DNA from: Lentzea flava
GTDB taxonomy: Bacteria; Actinomycetota; Actinomycetes; Mycobacteriales; Pseudonocardiaceae
DNA length: 64,000 nt
Direction: 5' to 3'
NCBI RefSeq assembly: GCF_014648475.1
Contig: NZ_BMRE01000004.1
Location: 62,001 to 126,000, forward strand
Below are positions 17,899 to 25,621 of the stretch, piece after piece. Below the pieces are notes generated by a model. That model had not been told where the DNA came from and searched no databases. It saw only the letters and a list, made by a program, of their open reading frames with translations. The position numbers and the translations under genes were made by a program. Positions within the stretch are counted from its first letter, which is position 1. Every line of letters begins with the position of its first letter.

Positions 17899-17924
17899 GC
17901 GCAAGTGTACGCAAATTCTTGCGC
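17899..17924. promoter_or_regulatory. Candidate LacI-type operator in the lacI-family promoter
   Basis: Nested inverted repeats lie just upstream of the LacI start codon: the inner pair CGCAA-attc-TTGCG (17910-17923) and the outer pair GCGCAAG/CTTGCGC (17899-17905 and 17918-17924). LacI-family operators have this form. CGCAA half-sites also occur at 16877-16881 and 16898-16902 in front of the binding-protein gene, consistent with control of both units. Confidence 0.45.
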
Positions 17925-18019
17925 TCGCTTGCAGTCCGAGGCTCACCCTCTCGGCAGGCGCCCACCGCACTGCGCGATGGATACGCTCCAATGTCACCCC
18001 GCAGGTGATGGGAGACATG

Positions 18020-18133
18020 ATGGCCGCCGAACCCGTTCCTGTCCCGCTGCAGCCCTCGCAGCCGGTTCTGCCGATCGACTGGTTCGTGCGCATGCCGACC
18101 GGAGGCACGGTCTACGCGCGTTCCGCCGGCTGA
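18020..18133 (+). CDS. Short peptide 1 with C-terminal WFxRMPxGGT motif
   Basis: A 37-residue peptide (38 from an ATG one codon earlier). GGAG lies 5 bases before the ATG at 18020. The N-terminal part is Pro/Val-rich (EPVPVPLQPSQPVLP) and the C-terminal part is IDWFVRMPTGGTVYAR. The latter aligns without gaps with two other small proteins in the window (23025-23195 and 23742-23930); the consensus is [IV][DE]WFxRMPxGGTx[YF]xR. Too short for routine gene calling. There is no signal peptide and no Cys. It precedes an S66 peptidase gene by 115 bases. A RiPP precursor or signalling peptide is suggested by the company its paralogues keep; the activity is unknown. Confidence 0.72.
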   Translation: MAAEPVPVPLQPSQPVLPIDWFVRMPTGGTVYARSAG

Positions 18134-18248
18134 GCGTTCGCCGGTGCTCTGACCGGAACGGTTCGGCGGGTGTCAGTTGCTGGGCGAGGAAGACCCAGGT
18201 CGGCGAAAATCGAATGACCCTGCCAAGGCGACTGGCGACACTGACGCC

Positions 18249-19271
18249 ATGACCGGTGCTGCACGGCCTCAACTGCTTCGACCGCGTGCCCTGAGGCCCG
18301 GAGATCTCGTGGTCATCGCAGCGCTGTCCGGTCCGCTGCCTGCCGCTTGCGAGCCCAACGTCGAGCGGGCGGTGGTTGTGCTCGAGCGGATGGGATTCCG
18401 CGTGCGCAGGGCTCCGCTGCTCGAAGTGGGGCGGCGCCATTGGTGGAGCGCGGCCACGCCGGCGGAGATCGCCAATGAGCTCAACGGTCTTCTGCGTGAT
18501 CCTGAGGTGCGCGCGATCATCGCGAGTGACGGTGGTCAGACAGCGCTCGGCTACCTCGACCTGATCGACGTCGAGGCGATCAGGGCCGACCCCAAACCGA
18601 TCCTGGGCTACAGCGACATCTCGCTGCTGCATCTGGTGCTCTATGCGCGCGCGGGTCTGGTCGGGTTCCATGCCGACATGGCGGTCCCCGGCTTCGGAGG
18701 GCACTGGCAGTCTGCGCCCGCGGCGCGCCGAGCGGAACTCGAGAAGCTCTACTCCAGGTTGCTGACCGGTACCGCGGCGATCGGTGCGCTGCCGGTGAGC
18801 CCGTCGTGGGAGTGCTGGCGTCCTGGTCGTGCCGAAGGTCGGCTGATCGGCGGGGTGATCAATCGGATCGTGCTGGCGCAGGCGACGCGTTTCGCGCTGC
18901 CGCTCGAGTGCTTCGACGGTGCGGTGCTGTTCTGGGAGGAGATGGGCGGCCTGGCATCGCACGTGTGGAGCTATCTGCAGGTGATGCGGCACAGCGGCAT
19001 CCTCGATCGGATCTCCGGCATGGTCGTCGGCGTTCCGCGCGAGATCAGCGGACTCGAGCCCGGCGCCTCCCCGACGCTGTCCGAGATGGTCCTCGACGTC
19101 CTCGGCGACCGTGACATCCCGGTCCTGGGCAACGTCGAGTTCGGGCATGCCGGCCCGAATCTGCCGATGCCGGTCGGCATCCGCGTCGGTCTCGATGCGC
19201 AGCAGCGGACGTTGTCGCTGCTCGAACCGGCGATGGGGCCGAGGATCCCTCAAGGATCACCGACCCGGTGA
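18249..19271 (+). CDS. S66-family peptidase (LD-carboxypeptidase / MccF-like)
   Basis: A 340-residue protein of the LdcA/MccF fold: N-terminal LRPGDLVVIAALSGPLP, the region around IIASDGGQTALGYLDLID, the GYSDIS motif with FHADMAVPGFG following, and a C-terminal domain with the His region (GNVEFGHAGPNLPMPVG). LdcA trims tetrapeptides in peptidoglycan recycling; MccF relatives cleave peptide-nucleotide antibiotics and give self-immunity. The sequence alone does not decide which. No strong ribosome site precedes the ATG. Its position right after short peptide 1 makes a peptide-processing or immunity role worth testing. Confidence 0.85.
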   Translation: MTGAARPQLLRPRALRPGDLVVIAALSGPLPAACEPNVERAVVVLERMGFRVRRAPLLEVGRRHWWSAATPAEIANELNGLLRDPEVRAIIASDGGQTALGYLDLIDVEAIRADPKPILGYSDISLLHLVLYARAGLVGFHADMAVPGFGGHWQSAPAARRAELEKLYSRLLTGTAAIGALPVSPSWECWRPGRAEGRLIGGVINRIVLAQATRFALPLECFDGAVLFWEEMGGLASHVWSYLQVMRHSGILDRISGMVVGVPREISGLEPGASPTLSEMVLDVLGDRDIPVLGNVEFGHAGPNLPMPVGIRVGLDAQQRTLSLLEPAMGPRIPQGSPTR

Positions 19272-19289
19272 ACGTGTGCGGTCACAGCG

Positions 19290-20426
19290 CTAGCCGAGGG
19301 CTTCCCGCCACAGCAACGCCACCCCGTGCCCCGGCAGCAGCCACGACCGCACGTCCAGGTCGCCGAGCTCCCCGGCCTCCAGCCACTGCGCGGAGGTCGT
19401 CGCCGACCGGAACGTGAAGGGCATGACCCGGAACTCGTGCCTGGGGGAGTGGTCGACCGCCAGCCCGGTGGCGTCGAAGGTGATCTTGTCCACAAAGGAC
19501 GGATAGGGCGACTGCCAGTAGCAGAAGCCGTCGTTGGTGCGCTGCAGGGTGCGCGACCAGACGGTGAGGCCGCAGATCGCGCGGACCACGTGGTCGTCGG
19601 CGATGCCGCTGAGGTCGCACTCGAAGATCCGCAGGTCGCTCATGTGGTCGAGCGGGCTGAGCTTGCGCATGGGGCCCATGGACTCGCGGAAGAACGTCAG
19701 GTAGTTGGCCCACTGGTCGAACCGCACCTCGACCGGCGGGATCTGGCTCGGTTCGGCTGAGCGGCGCTGGCCCTCGTGGTCGATGTAGTCGATGGCGATC
19801 TGGGTGGAGTGGCGCAGGTCGTCGACCGAGTCGAGGAACAGCGACGGGTCCGGGATGAAGTAGGACTCGAAGAGCGGGTAGCGGCACGCGGCCGGGATGG
19901 TGTCGCGCAGCAGGGCGTTCGAGGTGGCGAAGATGACGAAGCGGTCGACGGGGACGATGTTGCGGAACTGGTACCGCTGCGTCGTCATGAAGTGGTAGGT
20001 CTTCGTGTCGATGCCCTGCAGTTCGAGCTTCACCGTGGTGCTGGTGCTGATCGTCAGGTCGTCGCCGCGCGGGCGCATGCCGTCGCCGCCGAGAACACCT
20101 GCCACCACGTCGTCGTTCGCGGCGTTCGGGCCGTAGACCGACGACAGGAAAGTGCGCAGCACCTCGGACGGCAGCAGGTGTTCGACGATGCCGGGCCCTG
20201 AGATCCGGCCTATCTCCGCGACGAGGCGCTTGTGCAGGAACAACTCGTAGGCGCCGAGCAGGAAACCCGCCAACGCCGGCAACGGCCACAGCACCACCAG
20301 GGCGTCGTGCAACACGCTTCGCGACGTGGGTTGCCACAGCAGCACTGCGGTCAGATCAGCGGCCGCGACGACCAGAAGAACGATCGCGACGGCCAGCGCC
20401 TGTTTGTGCCTGCGCGCCCCCGCCAC
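19290..20426 (-). CDS. Hypothetical membrane-anchored protein
   Basis: I do not recognise this 378-residue protein. Two membrane helices lie near the N-terminus (residues 10-30 and 40-58), separated by a short loop; the remaining 320 residues look cytoplasmic and of mixed alpha/beta composition (DDLTISTSTTVKLELQGIDT; VKLELQ and YQFRNIVPVDRFVIFATS strands). No catalytic motif is evident. It is convergent with the S66 peptidase gene (18-base gap) and stands alone. The GTG at 20426 is taken as start because it precedes the first helix by few residues. Confidence 0.72.
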   Translation of the reverse strand: MAGARRHKQALAVAIVLLVVAAADLTAVLLWQPTSRSVLHDALVVLWPLPALAGFLLGAYELFLHKRLVAEIGRISGPGIVEHLLPSEVLRTFLSSVYGPNAANDDVVAGVLGGDGMRPRGDDLTISTSTTVKLELQGIDTKTYHFMTTQRYQFRNIVPVDRFVIFATSNALLRDTIPAACRYPLFESYFIPDPSLFLDSVDDLRHSTQIAIDYIDHEGQRRSAEPSQIPPVEVRFDQWANYLTFFRESMGPMRKLSPLDHMSDLRIFECDLSGIADDHVVRAICGLTVWSRTLQRTNDGFCYWQSPYPSFVDKITFDATGLAVDHSPRHEFRVMPFTFRSATTSAQWLEAGELGDLDVRSWLLPGHGVALLWREALG

Positions 20427-20514
20427 CTGGTCGCCGCCCCCTCACTCCACCGACTGTCCATACATGGTGGGAGTGATGTCGGATCAGCGCCAGACCCTTT
20501 CGGTGCATGCCGTA

Positions 20515-21312
20515 TCAGCGGGTCTTGTTCCAGATCGGGTTGTCTGACACCCCCACGTAGGTGCTGAGGGTGGCTCTCTCCTTGGACTCGTCGGTGGCGA
20601 GGTCGTTGTACAGACCCAGAAGATGCGTGGTCATGGCGCTTTTCGCGCCGACCTCGTCGTGCCTGCGCAGGAACCAGATGACCTGCTCGTGCTCGTTCGC
20701 GGAACGGTTGTGCACCTCGCGGGACGGGTGCGCGTGCCGCTTGCAGTCCTGCAGACCGGGGACGAGCGCCTGGTACATGTTCTCCAGCAGCTCGTTGTGC
20801 GACGCGCGAACCAGCGCCGAGTGGAACTCCTCGTCCGACTCGATCACTTCCTGCGTGTCCTCGACCGGCGCGCGCTGGTAGCGACGGTTCAGCTTCGCCA
20901 GTTCGTCCAGCTCTCCGTCGCCCGCGCGGACCGCGGCCAGGCTCGCGGCCGTGGTCTCCAGCGCGATCCGCACTTCCAGCAGGTCGGTCTGGGAGAACTG
21001 GCGCGCGGCGAGCCTGCCCTCGAGGTGCTCCTCGACGGCGGCCAGGTCGGTGCGGCGCACGTACCAGCCGAGACCACGGCGGACCTCGACGATGCCCTGC
21101 AGCTGCAGTCGCTGCAGAGCTGTACGCAACGACGACCTCGCGACATCCAGTTTGCGGGCCAGTTCCGGCTCGGTGGGGAGGCGATCACCGGCTTTGAGGG
21201 TGCCGCCGATGATCTGCTCACGGAGCTTCTGCTCGATCAGCTCCGGCAGTGGGCGTCGCGAATCGGGCGAGAGCGACCAGCTCTCGCCGAGATGTGCGTC
21301 GTCGGCGGGCAT
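20515..21312 (-). CDS. FadR/GntR-type regulator with FCD domain
   Basis: A 265-residue regulator. The GntR winged helix spans residues 20-90 (IGGTLKAGDRLPTEPELARK, then SSLRTALQRLQLQGIVEVRR) and the C-terminal FCD ligand domain spans residues 105-240 (EVRIALETTAASLAA; HSALVRASHNELLENMY, with the metal-ligating His pattern). FCD regulators respond to small carboxylic acids. It is a single gene facing away from the small membrane protein at 21471, and two inverted repeats in the shared promoter fit operators. Confidence 0.9.
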   Translation of the reverse strand: MPADDAHLGESWSLSPDSRRPLPELIEQKLREQIIGGTLKAGDRLPTEPELARKLDVARSSLRTALQRLQLQGIVEVRRGLGWYVRRTDLAAVEEHLEGRLAARQFSQTDLLEVRIALETTAASLAAVRAGDGELDELAKLNRRYQRAPVEDTQEVIESDEEFHSALVRASHNELLENMYQALVPGLQDCKRHAHPSREVHNRSANEHEQVIWFLRRHDEVGAKSAMTTHLLGLYNDLATDESKERATLSTYVGVSDNPIWNKTR

Positions 21313-21348
21313 TGGTTCAGTTTAGGCGTGTTGCCGGTCAGTTGCAAC

Positions 21349-21381
21349 TTGTCTGGCAACCTGGCGACCGTTGACAGACAA
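21349..21381. promoter_or_regulatory. Two candidate FCD-regulator operators
   Basis: TTGTCTGGCAA (21349-21359) and TTGACAGACAA (21371-21381) are imperfect inverted repeats with TTG/CAA ends, 22 bases apart (two helical turns), between the FadR-type gene and the divergent small membrane protein gene. The shape matches GntR-family operators; binding by this regulator is inferred. Confidence 0.42.
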
Positions 21382-21470
21382 CCTACAACGCGGGATTCTT
21401 TTCTCATGGCGAGACGCCTGGGACCGCCCACACCCAGGAGCCCGTACTCGCCTAGTCGGGAGGGAACGAG

Positions 21471-21623
21471 ATGTCCGCAGGGAGCGCACTCGGAATCGCC
21501 GCCGCCGTAGCAGTCGCTGTCACCGCGATCGGCTGGCGCACAGTGCTCACGATGATCGCCGTCTCGGTCGTCGCGCTGGCCGTTGTCGGCTTCGTGAACG
21601 TCACCAGCATCGTGTTCGGCTGA
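21471..21623 (+). CDS. Small membrane protein, 50 residues
   Basis: MSAGSALGIAAAVAVAVTAI starts a 50-residue, almost wholly hydrophobic peptide with a central WRTVL and the ending VGFVNVTSIVFG; it could form two short membrane helices. The strong ribosome site GGGAGGGAACGAG ends directly before the ATG, and a strong hairpin terminator follows 17 bases after the stop, so it looks like a complete monocistronic gene. I do not recognise a family. It is divergent from the FCD regulator and may be its target. Confidence 0.65.
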   Translation: MSAGSALGIAAAVAVAVTAIGWRTVLTMIAVSVVALAVVGFVNVTSIVFG

Positions 21624-21640
21624 TGAGCAGACCCACCAAC

Positions 21641-21690
21641 CCGGTGCCCGGCCCGCGTCCCGTCCGACGCAGGCCGGGCACCGGTCTTTC
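21641..21690 (+). terminator. Rho-independent-like terminator
   Basis: A perfect 13-base stem (CCGGTGCCCGGCC at 21641-21653 with its complement at 21672-21684) and an 18-base loop, followed by TCTTTCT. It closes the small membrane protein gene and separates it from the HExxH gene. Confidence 0.75.
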
Positions 21691-21778
21691 TGGGGGTGTT
21701 CCCTCAGCCCGGTGTGACGTGGAGCGCTATGGTTCCGCGACTCCACCGCGTCGGGTTACGTGAACACGGGGTCTTTCG

Positions 21779-22996
21779 ATGTTGGCTTCAAGTACGCACG
21801 CTTTGCACGCACGTCTCGCACCGGCGCAGGCGTTGGTCGACGAGCGGCGCACGCTCTACCGGCTCGCGGTCGACCTGTTCGCCCCCGGCACCGGGTTGTC
21901 CGACAACCTCGCCGACCACCCGATCGTCCGTTACGAGGTCGGCAGGGCGCTGGCAGGACACGGTGGTCTGGATCCCTCCCGGTTGCACGAGGTCGCCGCG
22001 CTGCGAGTGCGCGACGCCGGCATCGCGGTAGCTGCCGATCCACGCGCCGCCGAGGTGCTCGAGGCACCGTTGCGGATCGTGGCCCCGCCCGGCGCCGCGC
22101 CCCGGCCGCTCACGGAGGCCGACGGGGAGCGGTTCGAGGCCGCCTTCGCCATCGTGGCCGACGGCGTCCGCCTGCTCAGGCGACTGGCGCCCGCGATGGC
22201 CGACGACCTGCTGGCCCACGTCTCGATGCTGGCCGTGCTCAAGGCGGAGACGTCCGGCGGCGTCGTGTCGGCGTCCTCGCGGTACGTCCCCGGCATCGTG
22301 CTGATCGACGAGCCGTCCGCCCCGATCGAGGTGGCGGAGGCGCTCGTTCATGAAGGCGCCCACGAGAAGTTCTTCGACCTGGCGATCACGCGCGAGTTCC
22401 TCGACGTGCGGGCCGAGGACGTCGAGGAGTTCGAGAACTCCTGGTCGCACGCTCGATGGCCGCTGGAGCAGACCTTCGCGGCCTGGCACGCCTACAGCTG
22501 CCTGGCCCAGTTCGCCGAGTCGTGCGGCGAGGAGGATCTCGGCCGCGACTCCCTGCTGCCCAAGGCGCGGGAACGGGCCGACGAGATCGGCGCCTGGCTG
22601 ATCGCCCACGAGGTCGAGCTGCGGCCCGACGCCCGGTGGTTGTTGCACGCCTTCACGGGTGACCCTCTGGGTGAGACGGCGTCTCCAGCGGACCAGGCGG
22701 ATGCGGACGTTCGCGAAGACGGCCACTTCCACGTGCTGCCGGACGTCCGGTACAAGCGAGCTGACACAGGGCGTGTGGTGGTGGGCAGGGCGACCCAGCC
22801 GCCCCAGCTCTTCTGGCTCGACGAGGACGCGGGCTGGGTGATGGCCCAGTGCGGGCCGAGCGGGACAGCGGAGTTCCGCGACCTCCTGGCGAGGGCGACC
22901 GAGGAATGGCAGGCCGATTCCGCGGTGGTGGCCCGTCGGCTGAAGAGCGCGCTCGGCTCGCTCGTGCGCGCGTCTCTGGTCGAGTGGACGCCGTGA
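21779..22996 (+). CDS. HExxH-motif putative peptide-modification protein
   Basis: A 405-residue soluble protein. H191-E-G-A-H195 lies in VAEALVHEGAHEKFFDLA, followed by SWSHARWPLEQTFAAWHAYSC split across a helix; this layout (PxxVAEALVHEGAH, then a Trp/Pro-rich helix with a further His) matches the HEXXH family found with ribosomally made, modified peptides in actinomycetes (TIGR04267 as I recall). Some members are reported to be iron/2-oxoglutarate peptidyl hydroxylases rather than proteases; that should be checked. A C-terminal region from about residue 310 (YKRADTGRVVVGRATQPPQL) is an extra domain I do not recognise. It is followed 28 bases later by short peptide 2, its likely substrate. 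Confidence 0.8.
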   Translation: MLASSTHALHARLAPAQALVDERRTLYRLAVDLFAPGTGLSDNLADHPIVRYEVGRALAGHGGLDPSRLHEVAALRVRDAGIAVAADPRAAEVLEAPLRIVAPPGAAPRPLTEADGERFEAAFAIVADGVRLLRRLAPAMADDLLAHVSMLAVLKAETSGGVVSASSRYVPGIVLIDEPSAPIEVAEALVHEGAHEKFFDLAITREFLDVRAEDVEEFENSWSHARWPLEQTFAAWHAYSCLAQFAESCGEEDLGRDSLLPKARERADEIGAWLIAHEVELRPDARWLLHAFTGDPLGETASPADQADADVREDGHFHVLPDVRYKRADTGRVVVGRATQPPQLFWLDEDAGWVMAQCGPSGTAEFRDLLARATEEWQADSAVVARRLKSALGSLVRASLVEWTP

Positions 22997-23024
22997 GCAT
23001 CGGAACACAGCGAAGAGGCGACTG

Positions 23025-23195
23025 ATGATCAGCCCGGAGCAGCTTGCCCGTCAGCCTCGGCTCCTACCGGTGCCGCCGCCTCTTCCCGCGAGTGCGGGAG
23101 GGCCGGTGCGGAGGCAGGGGCGTAGGGCGGTCGTTCCGGTGGAGTGGTTTCGGCGGATGCCGAACGGTGGTACCGCTTACCGGCGGCTCGACTGA
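23025..23195 (+). CDS. Short peptide 2 with WFxRMPxGGT motif, likely precursor
   Basis: A 56-residue peptide starting 28 bases after the HExxH gene, with a good ribosome site (AAGAGG, 6 bases before ATG). The N-terminal half is rich in Pro, Leu and Arg (PRLLPVPPPLPASAGGPVRR). The C-terminus is VPVEWFRRMPNGGTAYRRLD, homologous to peptides 1 and 3. A variable leader with a constant C-terminal block, next to a peptide-modification enzyme, is what a RiPP precursor looks like; conserved Trp, Phe, Asp/Glu, Thr and Tyr would be candidate modification sites. It shares an operon with the HExxH gene. The chemistry is unknown. Confidence 0.75.
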   Translation: MISPEQLARQPRLLPVPPPLPASAGGPVRRQGRRAVVPVEWFRRMPNGGTAYRRLD

Positions 23196-23741
23196 TGGTC
23201 GTGGGCCACTCGGTCCTGACTCGTGAAATTGCGCAGAAGTTTTCGCCCTTGTCACCTCTTGAGCCGATATTTCCGATCCATAAGCGCGATACGCGGGAGT
23301 ATTTCCAGGACATGCGTACTGCACATAGGATGGCCACGGGAACGCCTGTCCGCCGCACGACGCATCCGTGCTGGTCCTGGGCGGTTTCCCTGCCGTCGTC
23401 GGACCGGTGGGTCCGTTCTGTCCACATATGGTCACGGAGCGATATACCTGCAGGTGAAGCCCCCTTGCGGTCCGATGTAGACTGCCGCATCCCGGATCGC
23501 CGGGATGCGTGTTGACTCATCAGTTGCACGGCAGTTCGTCGGGCTCGATATCTTGCGCTTGACGCACACTCAGGCCATGCACTGGTGCAGTGCGCCACGA
23601 TTAATGATCACTATCGTTCGAGCACGCACCTTCAGGCATCCGGGAATGGCAGGTCGTCGGCGCCGTGTTGTGGGGAGTCGAGACCGAGAATGCTCCGGTC
23701 GCCCGTGCGTTCCCTCGAGCTCCCCACGTCGAGAAGGAACC
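23196..23741. other. Gene-free 546-base spacer with a hairpin
   Basis: I see no convincing gene on either strand between short peptides 2 and 3. The stretch is visibly less G+C-rich than its neighbours. It contains one perfect hairpin (10-base stem CGCATCCCGG, loop ATCG, 23486-23509) that could end the HExxH-peptide transcript or act in a leader. A promoter for peptide 3 should lie in the last 200 bases, but no clear -35/-10 pair stands out. Confidence 0.5.
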
Positions 23742-23930
23742 ATGACCACCCCGAACCAGCCCATTCGCCGGCCGCAGTCCCCGTTCGACGCCGGCGTTGT
23801 TGTTCCGCACCTCCCCACCGGTGTGGGTCCGGTGATCGGCCAGCCGGTCACCTCTGTCGACTGGTTCCGGCGCATGCCGAACGGTGGCACCGTGTTCCTG
23901 CGACCTGCCGAGGTCGAGCAGAACGACTGA
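23742..23930 (+). CDS. Short peptide 3 with WFxRMPxGGT motif
   Basis: A 62-residue peptide; the ATG at 23742 has AAGGA upstream. It has a Pro-rich N-terminal part (NQPIRRPQSPFDAGVVVPHL) and the shared block VDWFRRMPNGGTVFLR, then an acidic tail PAEVEQND that peptides 1 and 2 lack. It is identical to peptide 2 over WFRRMPNGGT. A terminator follows 22 bases after the stop. It is probably a second substrate of the HExxH protein or a regulatory paralogue; unrecognised otherwise. Confidence 0.78.
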   Translation: MTTPNQPIRRPQSPFDAGVVVPHLPTGVGPVIGQPVTSVDWFRRMPNGGTVFLRPAEVEQND

Positions 23931-23952
23931 GTCGCGTTCGCATGTGTCGTCT

Positions 23953-23978
23953 GAAGGGGCCGGTTCGCCGGCCCCTTC
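23953..23978 (+). terminator. Hairpin terminator after short peptide 3
   Basis: A perfect 11-base stem (GAAGGGGCCGG and its complement) with a TTCG tetraloop, 22 bases after the peptide 3 stop codon. No long U tract follows, as is common in actinomycetes. Confidence 0.75.
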
Positions 23979-24124
23979 GGCGTTCGGTCGTTCGGGTACG
24001 CGACTTCACAGCCGTATAACAACTAGGCCACAGGGCGTACCTGGAGGGCTCGGATCACCCGTTAGGGGGGACGTCGATGGTCTTAGATCTCGGCATCCCG
24101 CCGAACCCCCAACGGAGTATCACG

Positions 24125-24814
24125 ATGCGCCTCACGCCCCTGAGAAGAGCCGGCCTGCTCGCTTCCGCCGCGGTTGCCGCTGTCGCGTCGCTCGCCCTGG
24201 TGAGCACCGCCGCCGCACAGGACGAGCCGACGACGAACGACGAGCGTGCGACTCCGTTCACCAAGAACATCGACTACAACCACCCCGACGCCTGCAAGGT
24301 CGGCGGACTGACCGGGGAGCGGATCCACCCGAGCGAGTTCACCTACACCGGCGGGGACAATCAGCAGTACCTCAACATCACCGGGGTGCCCTCCGACAAG
24401 ACGGTCACCGGCGTGGTCGTCAAGGGTGGCCCGAACTTCAACGTCTACCTCGCCAAGGACCTCGGCGACCTGCCGTGGAACGAGCTGCGCTCGCCGTTCA
24501 ACGGTGGTGACCAGCTCCCGAAGATCAGCCACTGGTACGGCTGCGGCATCAAGAAGGAAACGACCACCACCACGACCACCACCACGACGACGACCACCAC
24601 GACGGCCGGGACGACGACGACCAGCGCCGCCGAGACGACGACCACGTCGTCCTCGCAGGTCGCGGCGACGACGACCACCACGGCCGCGGCCGCGGCGGTG
24701 AGCGAGGACCTCGCCTCGACCGGTTTCGGGTCCGCCTGGCTGGTCGGTCTCGGTGCCGCCCTGCTGGCCGCCGGTGCCGCCGTGCTGCTGGTGCTGCGCA
24801 GGCGCCGCGCCTAA
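24125..24814 (+). CDS. Thr-rich cell-wall protein with LAXTG sortase signal
   Basis: A 229-residue surface protein. The signal peptide (residues 1-31, ending STAAAQDE) is followed by a globular region of about 110 residues with two Cys (DACKVGG, YGCGIKK), a wall-spanning linker made almost wholly of Thr with Ala/Ser (residues 142-195), then LASTG, a membrane helix and the basic tail RRRRA. LAXTG is the class E sortase motif of high-G+C actinobacteria, so it should be anchored to peptidoglycan. No sortase gene is in the window. An in-frame ATG at 24077 would precede the signal peptide and is rejected. The 3' end overlaps the convergent phosphotransferase gene by 4 bases. Confidence 0.85.
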   Translation: MRLTPLRRAGLLASAAVAAVASLALVSTAAAQDEPTTNDERATPFTKNIDYNHPDACKVGGLTGERIHPSEFTYTGGDNQQYLNITGVPSDKTVTGVVVKGGPNFNVYLAKDLGDLPWNELRSPFNGGDQLPKISHWYGCGIKKETTTTTTTTTTTTTTTAGTTTTSAAETTTTSSSQVAATTTTTAAAAAVSEDLASTGFGSAWLVGLGAALLAAGAAVLLVLRRRRA

Positions 24815-25605
24815 CTCCGTTCCATCAGCACGCCCCAGAGCGTGCTGAAGTTGACGCGGGTTTCGACGTGGAACTCCACGTCCTCAGGAGCCGCCCCGCC
24901 GCCGTAGATCTCCACGGCGCGCTGGGCGGCTTCTGCGCCTTTGGCGCCGGCCAGGCAGGCCAGGTCCCACGCCACGGGGCCGCGCCAGGTGTCCTCGAAG
25001 TCGTTCCACACCGGGCCGGACGGGGTCATCAGGACGTTGCCGAAGTGCGAGTCGCCGTGCAGCGGCTGGACGTCGCGGTAGTGCGCGTTCCAGCGGGTCA
25101 GCAGCTCTGTGTGGCGCTCGCGGAACGGTTCCAGGCCGGGCAAGCCGCGGCCCTCCAGGTACGCGAGGGTGTTCTCGACGTCGTCCAGCGGGCCCCGCTC
25201 GGGCAGCGGGCCCTCGTACCGCCGCAGTTCTGCGTGCAGGTCGGGCAGCAGCTTGAGCACGTCCGGGCGGCTCAGTTCCACGTTCGGGTCGTGCGGGACG
25301 TACGTGCTGAACGTGAACACGAAGCCGTCACGCACGTGAGGGCCCGCCGGCAGTTCGGCCGAAGGCGCCACGACGGGGACGCCCCGCGAGGCCAGGAACG
25401 CCGACACGGACAGGTCGCGGGCCAGGTGGCCGGCCACCGACGGGCGGACAAGGGCCGTGCGCTTGGCGATGCGGGCGACGACCGGGGCCGGGCGCAGGTG
25501 CACGAGGACGTTGCTGCCGTCCTTCAGCACGACGGGGTCGGTGGCGACCACGCCGTGGGTGGCCGCCAGCGACACGGCGGCCCGCACAGCTGCTGAGGTG
25601 CTCAT
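24811..25605 (-). CDS. Aminoglycoside phosphotransferase (APH)-family kinase
   Basis: A 264-residue protein of the APH/choline-kinase fold. The catalytic loop is visible as LHGDSHFGNVL and the metal-binding Asp follows in VWNDFEDTWRG. N-terminal residues 27-50 make the nucleotide-binding sheet. Substrates in this family vary widely (sugars, antibiotics, metabolites), so drug resistance should not be assumed. It runs in the same direction as, and starts 16 bases after, the DUF305 gene. Confidence 0.82.
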   Translation of the reverse strand: MSTSAAVRAAVSLAATHGVVATDPVVLKDGSNVLVHLRPAPVVARIAKRTALVRPSVAGHLARDLSVSAFLASRGVPVVAPSAELPAGPHVRDGFVFTFSTYVPHDPNVELSRPDVLKLLPDLHAELRRYEGPLPERGPLDDVENTLAYLEGRGLPGLEPFRERHTELLTRWNAHYRDVQPLHGDSHFGNVLMTPSGPVWNDFEDTWRGPVAWDLACLAGAKGAEAAQRAVEIYGGGAAPEDVEFHVETRVNFSTLWGVLMERS

Positions 25606-25621
25606 GCGCTCCAGGCTGGCA

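Noticed and set aside
17994..19253. Minus-strand frame covering the S66 peptidase gene
   Set aside because: It is a G+C-driven shadow; the plus strand encodes a recognisable S66 peptidase and the minus translation has no motif.
23223..23480. Frame of 85 codons between short peptides 2 and 3
   Set aside because: No ribosome site, basic random-like text and no homology to the peptides; treated as spacer.
24560..24700. Repeated ACC/ACG triplets suggesting a tandem repeat or CRISPR
   Set aside because: They encode the Thr stalk of the LAXTG protein; there are no spacers or constant repeats of CRISPR length.
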